This document shows positions 34,736-43,675 of a DNA stretch of 50,322 nt, piece after piece (position 1 is the stretch's first letter; the number at the start of each line of letters is the position of its first letter). Where the stretch lies: assembly GCF_015207375.1 (NCBI RefSeq), contig NZ_JADEWY010000035.1:1-50322 (forward strand), in the 5' to 3' direction. Made by a program: the position numbers and the translations under genes. The notes beneath the pieces were generated by a model that did no database searches, was not told the DNA's origin, and saw nothing but the letters and a program-made list of their open reading frames with translations. Origin of the DNA: Coleofasciculus sp. LEGE 07092. Lineage in GTDB: Bacteria > Cyanobacteriota > Cyanobacteriia > Cyanobacteriales > Coleofasciculaceae.

Positions 34736-36217
34736 TTAAAACTGGAAGTAAAGAAACTCAGATACACGGTTGAGTGACAGTAAAGAAAAGCTAGCAAGGA
34801 CACCCACCCAAGCTGCCCACCACCACGTTGGCTTCAATCTCCGCAGGATTTGCTGTGTATTGGGGAGTAAAGTAACACATAGCGTTAGTCCAACTAAAAC
34901 AAGTATACTCACGAGCTTGCTGCCATTTACCTCTGGTAGGTAAACTAAATCATTCCAAGACTTAAGCTGCAATCCAAATTGCGTCAGTATCGATAACTTA
35001 CCTTGAGCTTCACCGGGCAGTACAATCCCTTTCATGCCAACCATTGCTTGGAGAATTTCCGTGGCAGCAGGCAAGCTTTTGGATCTAAATAATACCCACC
35101 CGGCAACAACTGCAAAGAATGTCATAGCCCATCCTACTAGCTTCGGCAACGGAATGTTCAACTTACGCCACCAATGATTAACCGATAGATATATTCCATG
35201 TAACCCACCCCACACCACATAAGTCCAACCAGCACCATGCCACAACCCGCCTAGTAGCATAGTGATAAAGAGGTTCGTATAGCGCCGGACTTCTCCCCGA
35301 CGACTACCACCGAGGGGAATATATAGGTAATCCCGCAGGAAATTGGATAGAGTAATATGCCAGCGCCGCCAAAACTCAATAATGGAAGTAGATTTATAGG
35401 GAGAGTCAAAATTAATCGGCAGACGGATATTGAACATCAACCCCAAGCCAATAGCCATATCGGAGTAACCCGAAAAATCAAAATAAAGTTGAAAGGTATA
35501 GCTTAAAGCCCCTACCCAGGCTTCAATGAAACTAACTGCATCAGGGTTATCGAAAACGGGTGCTACCCAAGGCGATATGTTATCCGCTATCAAGACTTTT
35601 TTTGACAGTCCTAGACTAAACATAGTTAAGCCTAGAGCCATATTTTTTTGAGAAAAAATGAAATGTCGCTTCTGACGGAACTGATTGATGAGTTCATCAT
35701 GACGCAGAATTGGTCCCGCAATGAGTTGGGGAAAGTAGCTGATAAATAAGCTGTAGGTTAGAATATCATAGTTGGAGTCTTTTGTTTCACCCCGATAAGC
35801 GTCAACTAAATAAGCAATTTGAGTAAAAGTGTAAAATGAAATGCCCAGAGGCAGTATTATTTCAAGCCTTGTTAGATTGGTATTGAAAACACCGTTAACA
35901 GAGGATAGTAAAAAATTGGCATATTTATAATAAGCAATAATAGCTATATTAACAATAATTCCTATCCAAAGTAAATTTTTTGCTTGCCTCTCCCTGGGTT
36001 TAGCACTTTCGATAGCTTTGCCCATTTGATGGTTGAAGAGGATCGAAATGAGTAGAAGGGGGAGATAGGCAATATTCCAGTATCCGTAAAAAATTAGAGA
36101 ACTTACCGTTAACCAAATTGTAGCAGCTTTGGTTAAACGAAATCTGACTAAACCAAAGAAGAGGATTAAGGTAATGGGTAAAAAGATAAAAATGAAGACG
36201 TAGGAATTGAATAGCAT
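34736..36217 (-). CDS. MBOAT acyltransferase with C-terminal acyl-shuttle hexapeptide, cassette A
   Basis: A 493-residue AlgI/DltB-type membrane O-acyltransferase. It has the hallmark FDFSGYSDMAIG (247-258), EFWRRWHITLS (281-291, His287), and the catalytic His327 in GGLWHGAGW with a further His at 340. The long loop LRDYLYIPLGGSRRG is typical of the AlgI group. The last six residues, FLYFQF, fit the tyrosine-bearing C-terminal acyl-shuttle motif found on MBOAT proteins in some Dlt-like pathways. It is followed by two SGNH-like genes and preceded by the HTTM-DCC gene in the same direction. Confidence 0.9.
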   Translation of the reverse strand: MLFNSYVFIFIFLPITLILFFGLVRFRLTKAATIWLTVSSLIFYGYWNIAYLPLLLISILFNHQMGKAIESAKPRERQAKNLLWIGIIVNIAIIAYYKYANFLLSSVNGVFNTNLTRLEIILPLGISFYTFTQIAYLVDAYRGETKDSNYDILTYSLFISYFPQLIAGPILRHDELINQFRQKRHFIFSQKNMALGLTMFSLGLSKKVLIADNISPWVAPVFDNPDAVSFIEAWVGALSYTFQLYFDFSGYSDMAIGLGLMFNIRLPINFDSPYKSTSIIEFWRRWHITLSNFLRDYLYIPLGGSRRGEVRRYTNLFITMLLGGLWHGAGWTYVVWGGLHGIYLSVNHWWRKLNIPLPKLVGWAMTFFAVVAGWVLFRSKSLPAATEILQAMVGMKGIVLPGEAQGKLSILTQFGLQLKSWNDLVYLPEVNGSKLVSILVLVGLTLCVTLLPNTQQILRRLKPTWWWAAWVGVLASFSLLSLNRVSEFLYFQF

Positions 36218-36244
36218 TATTTTCTAAAAAGTGTTGTACAGTCC

Positions 36245-38110
36245 TCACTCATTTTCTAGAGAATCCTGGGAGCAAGGCTGCTGCCAGGGATTAGTCTTCT
36301 CCACATCCTGAGTTTCCCCCGGTGGCACTGTCCTCTCACTCATAAAGTAAATCTCAAGGCTCTTGAGCTGTTTTGATTCTGGGTGCCGAGCATTCCAGTC
36401 GCGGCATAGATATTGCCCATAAGAGGGGATAAGTTTCTGCCCCAGACCGCGATTGAGGTTGATAAAGTAGGTGCGCCATTGCATATTCCGATAGGTGACA
36501 TTTCGCCTCCGAATCGTCGGCTTATTCCAATTTACGGGCTTGCCCTCGTCGAGAAGGTTCACCTCCGTGCCATCCTCAAGCCTGCCAGACATTACATACC
36601 AGCCATCATCTCTGGGAGGACCCGGAGCGAAAATACTCCAAGACTGGTCTAACCGAGTCAGGCGACTAATCCAGTCAATAGAATTAAACGTCCTTCGATG
36701 CAGCGTTTTATAGGCAAAACTTTCTTTACTTAAAGCTCTCTCAGATAAAATCCTGACATTCCAAACGGTAGTGTAAACGAGCAAGAGCAACGTTACTGCA
36801 TTCAGAAGTCCTGAAGAATGCACCTCAAGGGGACGGAATTTTAACGGTTTGGTGAATGTGCCAGCAGCCCTACGGTTAGAAGCAATAGTCTCGTAAAATT
36901 TCGTCCCCACTGACATGAACGGTTTCCATCTGAGAACAGATGCAAGAAACCCAAACATAGGTGAGAGACTAACGACATAAGCGATCGCTTCCCATTTAAA
37001 ACGCCTGTTCCCCTGCCAATCTACAACCACCCAGGAATTTTTCTCCTGCATATCAGCATAAATTGAAGCGTCTTCCTGCTCCTGAGCCATCAGCAGGGGG
37101 GTTTTCGGCAAAATCAGGAACGTGCGAATCAGGTAAACGACCTTTTTACAAAAGCCGCAGTCTGCATCATAGTAAATCGCCAGCCCAGCTCTTTGAGGAG
37201 TACGCACCCTTTTGGCTAAACCATCCCAAACCTCAGTAGGAATAAACACCAGCCAAGTAAACATACCAAGGGCTGCAAACAAACCAATATGAAGCGTTAA
37301 TCCGAACCCCAGATGTAAGAGGATAAAGGTGACAATCGTCGCGCAACGGAAAAAGGTAGTGCGGAAGGGAACAAACAGAAACAGCGGTCCGAGCCACTCT
37401 AGAACCAACGTAGCAAAGGTGAAAGCGGTTAACAGGGGGGGAAAGTTCAGTAGGAATTGACCCAATGGAACAGCGTACTGGTCGAAACTCAAAGCGTAGT
37501 AAACTGCACTCCCATCGGGCCACCAAGTCGGGCTAGTCGTCTTAAAGGCGGCGGAAAATATGTAGACGTAGCAAATTTGCAGAGTTAGTGCGAAGGTTGC
37601 ACCGGAGAGGATGCGTTTGGGTAACGGTTTGGTAGATGTATTGAGGGCGCTATCGATTGAGTAACAGGCTCCCAAGGGCAAAAACATCGCCCAGAACATT
37701 AGGGCGCGAAGCATATCATCCCCAGCAAACAGCACTGCCGGATTGCGGTTGTGCAAGGAAATCAGCATTGCCCACGACGCGATCGCAGCCAGCCGAGTGC
37801 GATACCCTACCAACAAGGCTACCGCAATTAATCCCGCTAGTAAAAATACAAGGGTTTGAACCAATGGTTGACCACTGAGCGAATACACTGACCAATACCA
37901 GGGCTTGATGATATCGTTCAGGGCAGTCCGGGGTAGCACTCCCGTATCTGAATAAAGTGTATTAATATCCGAGGAACGAATAATCAAATCGGCAATTAGG
38001 ATTAGGGCTATACCAATACGAAAGGCAGCTAGCGATCGCAAATCGAACCCAAATAGTTCCTTCAGTTTGGTCGCTAACTTAGTTTTAGGTTTTTGTTTAC
38101 TAGCATTCAT
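36245..38110 (-). CDS. HTTM membrane domain fused to DCC thiol-disulfide domain
   Basis: About 621 residues from the ATG at 38110; a TTG 18 bases upstream is in frame but has no better site. The N-terminal 300 residues form the HTTM domain with about eight helices, including SLHNRNPAVLFAGDDMLRA and the WWPDGSAVYYAL segment. This domain is related to the membrane part of vitamin K-dependent gamma-glutamyl carboxylase. Residues about 312-430 are a thioredoxin-like DCC domain with DADCGFC, Cys318 and Cys321. A last helix and a soluble tail (SIFAPGPPRDDGWYVMSGRL) follow. It follows an NDH-2 gene that may reduce a quinone. Function unknown. Confidence 0.83.
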   Translation of the reverse strand: MNASKQKPKTKLATKLKELFGFDLRSLAAFRIGIALILIADLIIRSSDINTLYSDTGVLPRTALNDIIKPWYWSVYSLSGQPLVQTLVFLLAGLIAVALLVGYRTRLAAIASWAMLISLHNRNPAVLFAGDDMLRALMFWAMFLPLGACYSIDSALNTSTKPLPKRILSGATFALTLQICYVYIFSAAFKTTSPTWWPDGSAVYYALSFDQYAVPLGQFLLNFPPLLTAFTFATLVLEWLGPLFLFVPFRTTFFRCATIVTFILLHLGFGLTLHIGLFAALGMFTWLVFIPTEVWDGLAKRVRTPQRAGLAIYYDADCGFCKKVVYLIRTFLILPKTPLLMAQEQEDASIYADMQEKNSWVVVDWQGNRRFKWEAIAYVVSLSPMFGFLASVLRWKPFMSVGTKFYETIASNRRAAGTFTKPLKFRPLEVHSSGLLNAVTLLLLVYTTVWNVRILSERALSKESFAYKTLHRRTFNSIDWISRLTRLDQSWSIFAPGPPRDDGWYVMSGRLEDGTEVNLLDEGKPVNWNKPTIRRRNVTYRNMQWRTYFINLNRGLGQKLIPSYGQYLCRDWNARHPESKQLKSLEIYFMSERTVPPGETQDVEKTNPWQQPCSQDSLENE

Positions 38111-38158
38111 AAGAGGGTAGATGGGCAAATAGGAGTTAGAAGTTAGGGGAAAGAGAGA

Positions 38159-39475
38159 TTACCGATTGTGCCGTCGGTGATTCCTAGACCTTCGACGAGG
38201 AAAGATGAGTTTTGTCAACCACTTGCCAATCCAATACCTCAAGACTTGGAGGCGATGGCGCAGGGTTGGTAGGCGCTGGAGGTAGACAAATTGTCTGATG
38301 ATGCTTGCCAATCGACCGTCTACCTTAAGTGCAAAGCTAGAGACAACGGCTGCACCTTTTCCCAATGTCAGCATCTCTCCCAGATGCAGATAGCGGAAGC
38401 GGACTTGCGGTTTGCCTGCGATCGCCCGATAGAGGTTTCGCGCTGTACAATCAGCTTGTTGGTAAGCTGCTTGCGCCGTTGCTGGTATGCGCTTGCCTCT
38501 GGCATTTTGAACTTCTGCGATATCTCCTAAAGCAAATACCTCTGGATAATCAGCTAACTGTAAAGTAGGAAGAACGATGAGCTGACCTTGGCTATTGTGT
38601 TCGCAAGGTAGATAGCGTACCCAATCGATCGAGCGAGTCCCCACCGTCCACAGCACGAGATCAACGGGCGTCTGAGTCTTACCCTTGTTATCGACTACGG
38701 TGATTTGGTCTGATTCTATAGCTTCAACGCTAGTTTCAAAGTCAAGCTGAACCCGTCGCTTGTGCAAGGCGCGGCAAGCGGCTGCCCGACTGTAGGGGGA
38801 AAAGGATTTGAGTAGCTCTGTTCCTCTCTCAATCAGTCGTACCTGTCCCCGTTTCGGCAAGCGATCGGCAAGTTTACAGGCTAACTCTACCCCACTCGGA
38901 CCTCCACCCACAACAGCAACCCGAATAATGGGTTGATCGGAACATTCTAAAACTCGCAACCGTTCTTTCAGACGTTCGGCATCCGTGACGGTACGGAAGA
39001 GATAGGCGTAGGTGGCAGCACCAGGAACGCTATCCAACCGCATCTCAGCTCCCACTGCCAACACCAGGTAGTCGTAGGTTAGCAGCGTTGGGTTTGGGTC
39101 AAGTTCCCCAACTTCCTCGTGCTGGAACGTGACTTGGCGATTTTCTAGATCGACACCCCGAACCACGCCTTTACAAATAGCTACATTTGTGTTAATGAGC
39201 AGTTTTTTAAATGTGGGGGCGATTTCCCAAGGTTGGAGTTCGTTGGTAATCACTTCGTAGAGCAACGGGGTGAATACTAAATGGTCTTTGCGATCAATCA
39301 GGGTAATTTGACAACGATTTGATAAAGCGTGAAAGCGTTGCAGGTACAACGCCGTATAAAGTCCCCCAAAACCGCCACCGAGGATGCAGATGCGCGTAGG
39401 AGCTTCATTGTTATTCAGGGCAGAATTAGAGCGGAACGGTTGACCGAACCTTTGGTTGTCTAGCTTGTAGTTCAT
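38159..39475 (-). CDS. Type II NAD(P)H:quinone oxidoreductase (NDH-2)
   Basis: A 438-residue flavoprotein of the NDH-2 type. An FAD-binding ICILGGGFGGLYTAL motif (about 29-43), the NAD(P)-binding VAVVGGGPSGVELA (about 186-199) and FALGDIAEV, typical of the second FAD motif, are intact. The C-terminal part has a hydrophobic and basic stretch as in membrane-bound NDH-2. It moves electrons from NAD(P)H to a quinone. One cyanobacterial member, NdbB of Synechocystis, works in phylloquinone synthesis; I cannot say which subgroup this is. It lies between the SGNH gene at 39514 and the HTTM-DCC gene. A link to either is inference. Confidence 0.87.
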   Translation of the reverse strand: MNYKLDNQRFGQPFRSNSALNNNEAPTRICILGGGFGGLYTALYLQRFHALSNRCQITLIDRKDHLVFTPLLYEVITNELQPWEIAPTFKKLLINTNVAICKGVVRGVDLENRQVTFQHEEVGELDPNPTLLTYDYLVLAVGAEMRLDSVPGAATYAYLFRTVTDAERLKERLRVLECSDQPIIRVAVVGGGPSGVELACKLADRLPKRGQVRLIERGTELLKSFSPYSRAAACRALHKRRVQLDFETSVEAIESDQITVVDNKGKTQTPVDLVLWTVGTRSIDWVRYLPCEHNSQGQLIVLPTLQLADYPEVFALGDIAEVQNARGKRIPATAQAAYQQADCTARNLYRAIAGKPQVRFRYLHLGEMLTLGKGAAVVSSFALKVDGRLASIIRQFVYLQRLPTLRHRLQVLRYWIGKWLTKLIFPRRRSRNHRRHNR

Positions 39476-39513
39476 GATTGCCTAACTTCCACCCTGTTTC
39501 CACCCTGTTAAAT

Positions 39514-40572
39514 TTACAAGCATTCGCAATCCGCGATCGCTCGTCTGCTTTGCACTAAATCGACATGGATGTCAGCGCTAGTCGATTGTTGGGGTAGGAA
39601 CTGCTTTTGAAAGTTCCGTCCACTCCGTCCACTTTTAGAATTAGGTACACCTAGTTCCGCTTTAAGGACTTGCTTTAACTGTTGTGCCAGTTCCAATGAC
39701 CTGATTTTTATCCCTTTATCATTCAGGTGATAGACTGTATCACCAAACAAGGTAGAGTCATTTTTCAAATTGAATGATTTTTTGTCATAGATAACTGGAG
39801 AAATTTCGAGCAATTTCTCTGTAATTTTTTTAGCATTAACAAGCGTATTCTCATCAATATTAGTGTACACCCATGGTAATGCCAATATCAGAGTTGCTTC
39901 CGAACGATCCAATTGGTCACGAAATTTCTTAAGACGCAGACAAGCATAGGCGGATAAGTGAATATTAAGTACTGCTGGCTCAACGATTCGTCGTTTCAGA
40001 TCAACAGGATCTCCATTGGCATTAAGCCGATCTGAGTAGTAACGCGGGTTTTTGATTTGTCGAATAAAATCTAAACTTGATTTCGTGACATATTTTAGAC
40101 CTGGATTACCTGCATTCAAAAGATCTTCAGCTAACTCTTCATAAGGTACGCCTCCCAAACCAGGGCGTCCAATCGCTATTCCAAACGGGCTAGCCATTCT
40201 ATCAATCCCATCCTCATCTTCGAGAATAGCGTATTCTGGAATAACAACGATGAAGTCGCCACGGTGAATTTGACCAGAAATACTATCAAGAATGATGTTT
40301 ATTCCCAGAGAACCATGCACACCCATATTAAATACTGGAATGCCGAGTTCTTGCTCTATTTGCTGTGCATTAACACCAAAGTGGGTTCCAGAACCACCAA
40401 GGATTAGCACCCGTCTTGATCCTTTAGCTTTATTAGCTTTTTGAGCCTTTAGCTTATAGATCGAACGAGCCCAGCTTAATTCTCCACCATCGTTAATTTT
40501 GCCCAGATACCCAAAAGACCAAGCTAAAACCACAACCATTATCCAAGTCGTAAACTTTAAAAGTTTCAACAT
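39514..40572 (-). CDS. SGNH-like membrane-anchored acyltransferase, cassette B, second copy
   Basis: A 352-residue protein with a short N-terminal helix (about 10-24). The catalytic serine is in LILGGSGTHFGVN (Ser61), with the final block FGDTVYHLNDKG giving Asp and His in DxxxH spacing. IAIGRPGLGG (near 137) is shared with the paralogue upstream, and is not common in other SGNH families I know. The C-terminal tail of about 40 residues is basic and Gln/Ser-rich, and is absent in the paralogue. It is likely an extracytoplasmic acyltransferase or esterase in the pathway with the MBOAT at 41623, analogous to DltD. The last codons are Cys-rich (DCECL). Confidence 0.68.
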   Translation of the reverse strand: MLKLLKFTTWIMVVVLAWSFGYLGKINDGGELSWARSIYKLKAQKANKAKGSRRVLILGGSGTHFGVNAQQIEQELGIPVFNMGVHGSLGINIILDSISGQIHRGDFIVVIPEYAILEDEDGIDRMASPFGIAIGRPGLGGVPYEELAEDLLNAGNPGLKYVTKSSLDFIRQIKNPRYYSDRLNANGDPVDLKRRIVEPAVLNIHLSAYACLRLKKFRDQLDRSEATLILALPWVYTNIDENTLVNAKKITEKLLEISPVIYDKKSFNLKNDSTLFGDTVYHLNDKGIKIRSLELAQQLKQVLKAELGVPNSKSGRSGRNFQKQFLPQQSTSADIHVDLVQSRRAIADCECL

Positions 40573-40660
40573 TCTATTTTGACACTTTGATAATGAAAAC
40601 GTAAAAGCTAATCAATCACTACAAGTCACCCAATCCCAACTTGGAATTAGTGCTCGTGTA

Positions 40661-41623
40661 TTATTGCGGCAGTTTCTTTGACGAATCCGGTGCCTCTCGT
40701 TGCATGCCGATAACTGCTCTTAACTGTTTAGCTATCTCCTCTGCCCTAATTTCCCTAGATTCAGGCAAGAGGTGATAGTGAGTGTCGGCAAACAAACTGG
40801 AGTCTGTCTTCATGTTTAGTGACTCTTTGTCATAAATTAACGGCGCAATTTTGGCGAGTTCCTCTGCCGTCTTTTTAACATTATTAACCGATTTCTCATC
40901 GGTACGAGCGTAGACCCAAGGCAGTGACAGAACTAAGGTTGCCCCTTTTGCTTCTACCTCTTCCCGGAATTTAGCAATTCGTTGTATGGTGTGCTTTGAT
41001 GCGGGTTCGTTAATCGGCAATTCCCACCATTTACCCGTGCGTTCTTTCGTCACCGTGGGGTCTCCCCGCTCATCCACCGGATCGGAGTAATAGCCGGTCA
41101 TTTTTCCGGTTTGGATGACTTCAAAGGCGGACTTCGTTGCTGCTCTCAGCGTCGGTGTTCCGAGCAGCAGAGCTTGTTGTGCTAACTGCTTCGGCGGTAT
41201 ACCTCCCAAACCGGGGCGTCCAATTGCCATACCAAACTGAGCAGAGCGATCGCCCAATCCATCTTCAGACCACAAAATCAAGTACTCAGGAATCAGCAGA
41301 ACAATATCACCAGGGCGAACTTTATCCAGAATGCTAGGGAGGATAACATCTAAACCCACTGGTCCATCAATTCCTAGATTCAAGACAGGAATACCCAATT
41401 CCTGCTCAAGCAACTCTGAATTAATCGTATAGTGCGCTCCCGAACCGCCAGTAATCAGCAGGCGTCTTGGGGCTTCGATTTGGTCAGCCAGCGCTATTTT
41501 TTCTTCGTACATCATCCGCAGCCAGCTCAACTCGCCACCGTAGCGCACGTTGTAAACGTAACCAATAGACCAAGCTACCGCCGCTACCGCCAACCAACTT
41601 GTTAGCTTTAAAGGTTTCCACAT
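40661..41623 (-). CDS. SGNH-like membrane-anchored acyltransferase, cassette B, first copy
   Basis: A 320-residue protein with an N-terminal helix (8-24) followed by GGELSWLRMMYEEK, also seen in the paralogue downstream. The serine block is ITGGSGAHYTIN (Ser61), and the final block is FADTHYHLLPES with Asp280 and His284. The middle AIGRPGLGG (134-141) is shared with the paralogue. Its start codon overlaps the MBOAT stop (TGATG), so the two are translationally coupled, which suggests a direct partnership. DltD is the functional model. An acyl donor can be supplied by FAAL and ACP in the same run. Confidence 0.72.
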   Translation of the reverse strand: MWKPLKLTSWLAVAAVAWSIGYVYNVRYGGELSWLRMMYEEKIALADQIEAPRRLLITGGSGAHYTINSELLEQELGIPVLNLGIDGPVGLDVILPSILDKVRPGDIVLLIPEYLILWSEDGLGDRSAQFGMAIGRPGLGGIPPKQLAQQALLLGTPTLRAATKSAFEVIQTGKMTGYYSDPVDERGDPTVTKERTGKWWELPINEPASKHTIQRIAKFREEVEAKGATLVLSLPWVYARTDEKSVNNVKKTAEELAKIAPLIYDKESLNMKTDSSLFADTHYHLLPESREIRAEEIAKQLRAVIGMQREAPDSSKKLPQ

Positions 41624-43086
41624 CAGAATTCAAAGTAGATGAACTTAGAAGGCTCATTCGCTGCTAATAAGATGGTTAAACCCAATAAAATCCGCGATAC
41701 CCACGGGGATAGCAGCAATTCATATTCAAGCTTCCGTTTTTGCCAGACGGCGAGATGTTCCATAAATAACACCCCATTGGCAAGAACCAGGGTAAAAATT
41801 AGGGCAGCCCCTTCATTGAAGCTATAAGAACTCAAGAAATCGCCCAAGTTAGAGAAGGAATAAGCCCAAGGAGTAACAATTGTTTGTATCTTCAGCAGCA
41901 GTCGGCTGATATTGATTTCCATAAAGAACAGACAACCCAGCGTCACCGCCCCAAACGTCAGCGCCCAAGATATAAACTGAGAACGGGACGCATAGTTCCC
42001 CATCAAGCGTTGAAACGGTCTGCCCGTGTATCGCAGCAGCAATAGCAAAGCGCCGTGGTAAGCACCCCAAATGATGAAATTCCAAGCAGCACCGTGCCAG
42101 AAGCCAGAGAGTGTAAAGGTAATAAATAGGAAAAAGGCAGCCCATTGCTTCTTAGAACCCATCAGGGGCAAGAAAACATAATCCCGAAACCAGTTATTCA
42201 GGGTAATGTGCCAGCGCCGCCAAAATTCCTGGATGCTCACTGAAGTATAGGGGGCGAGGAAGTTAATGGTTAGCCGTATACCTAGGATTCTGGCTACACC
42301 AAGCGCCATAAAGCTGTAGCCAGCAAAATCAAAATAGATCCGGAGGGTGAACAAATAGGCAAAGAACCAGACCATCCAGGCATTGGCGGTTTCTTGTAAG
42401 TTGATATAGGGGGCTAAGTTATCCGCTAGCACCAACTTCATGAAAAATCCCAACGACAACCACCTCAACCCTTCCTCAAAATTTTCTACCGTAAATTTGA
42501 AGCGGAAGGCTTGAATTTGTGGCAGCAAATCGGCACGACGCTCGATAGGACCGGCAACAATCTGGGGGAAGAACGAAATAAAGTTAATGTAATCGATGAA
42601 TCCAATCGGTTTTTTATACTTGGGTTTGAGGGAATCGACGACAAATGCCACCATCTGGAAGGTGTAGAAGGAGACTCCCGGCGGAATCTGCGGAAAAATT
42701 GGTAGGGGAAAATTGTCGTGCCAATTGTTCATTGGACTTCCTACCGCCAGTCCTATTACATCTTCTACGAAAAATGTCAAGTACTTCAGGTAGGCAAGAA
42801 TACCAATATCGATGATAATTACGACAGCAGCAATCAGCTTGGCTTGCGCACCACGACGCTGTTGCATCTGCCGCACCATGAAGTAGTTAAAAACCAGTTC
42901 AGCGGCAAAGATAAGAAAGCTAGAGCGACTGGCATTGACAAACAGCAGCAGCGACATGACCGTCAGCCCGACGGTGTCAAAGTAGTCTCGCCACAGCTTC
43001 AGGGACTTGCCGATGTAGCGAATCGTAAAGAAGGGAATGCAGTAAAGGAGCAGCACCCACCAGAAGGAAAAATCAGAAAAATTCAA
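41623..43086 (-). CDS. MBOAT acyltransferase with C-terminal acyl-shuttle hexapeptide, cassette B
   Basis: A 487-residue AlgI/DltB-type protein. It has IYFDFAGYSFMALG (250-263), EFWRRWHITLN (287-297, His293) and SGFWHGAAWN with His331. The last six residues, FIYFEF, match the tyrosine-bearing acyl-shuttle motif form F-x-Y-x-x-F. Start is TTG at 43086, preceded by GGGGAGG about ten bases upstream; no ATG lies close in frame. A 150-base gap separates it from the ACP gene. The next gene's start overlaps its stop. It should take an acyl group from the carrier protein inside and pass it to the tail outside. Confidence 0.92.
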   Translation of the reverse strand: MNFSDFSFWWVLLLYCIPFFTIRYIGKSLKLWRDYFDTVGLTVMSLLLFVNASRSSFLIFAAELVFNYFMVRQMQQRRGAQAKLIAAVVIIIDIGILAYLKYLTFFVEDVIGLAVGSPMNNWHDNFPLPIFPQIPPGVSFYTFQMVAFVVDSLKPKYKKPIGFIDYINFISFFPQIVAGPIERRADLLPQIQAFRFKFTVENFEEGLRWLSLGFFMKLVLADNLAPYINLQETANAWMVWFFAYLFTLRIYFDFAGYSFMALGVARILGIRLTINFLAPYTSVSIQEFWRRWHITLNNWFRDYVFLPLMGSKKQWAAFFLFITFTLSGFWHGAAWNFIIWGAYHGALLLLLRYTGRPFQRLMGNYASRSQFISWALTFGAVTLGCLFFMEINISRLLLKIQTIVTPWAYSFSNLGDFLSSYSFNEGAALIFTLVLANGVLFMEHLAVWQKRKLEYELLLSPWVSRILLGLTILLAANEPSKFIYFEF

Positions 43087-43237
43087 TTAACAGTTTCCTC
43101 CCCTGTTTTAAGCGTGGCAGCGGATTTGCTAGCGGATGTAACGGATGAGTAATTGCCTTCCAGTCGCTTTGAAAATAGAGAGGGAAGTCTTGGAGGTAAG
43201 CGAGTTAATTTCCTCCAGACTTTCCCACGGGTAGGAT

Positions 43238-43675
43238 TTATTTGCCGCCAACCCCTTTCCAAAATCCACCCCAACCTTTAGCGGATTTGTCGGCGGTTTC
43301 TTTGGGTGTGTCTGCTGCTACCACGGGTTCGGTTTTATTCAATGCGGCTGAGACATCGAATTCTTCAACCAAGTATTGAGCGGATTTTTCAATGGTGGGG
43401 TAGTCCCAAAATAGCGTTGAAGGTAACTCTAGTTCGAGCCAATCTTCCATATCACCAACCATTGTCACCGCATCAATGGAGTCCAGACCGTAGCGGGTCA
43501 GGGGTTCACGGACATCAATCGTTTTGGTGTCGAGAGACAGTTGCTCGGCGAGTTGATTAACTAGCCAGGTTTGAATCGCTTCAACGGACGCCGTTTTTAG
43601 ATTTGTGCCGTTATTTTCTACGGAATTTTCAAGCATAACCTCATCAGGCTTGGAGCTGGAGTTCTGAAGTTGCAT
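43238..43675 (-). CDS. Acyl carrier protein with extra C-terminal tail
   Basis: About 145 residues. The ACP domain (about 30-115) carries GLDSIDA with the phosphopantetheine Ser at about residue 66 from the ATG at 43675, and PSTLFWDYPTIEKSAQYL, the usual helix after it. The chosen ATG is preceded by GAGG nine bases upstream; an ATG at 43636 (MLENS) is the alternative and gives a shorter leader. It overlaps the end of the dehydrogenase gene by 32 bases. After the domain come an Ala/Thr-rich linker and a Gly/Trp-rich tail (GWGGFWKGVGG), unusual for an ACP. It is probably loaded by FAAL. Confidence 0.88.
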   Translation of the reverse strand: MQLQNSSSKPDEVMLENSVENNGTNLKTASVEAIQTWLVNQLAEQLSLDTKTIDVREPLTRYGLDSIDAVTMVGDMEDWLELELPSTLFWDYPTIEKSAQYLVEEFDVSAALNKTEPVVAADTPKETADKSAKGWGGFWKGVGGK

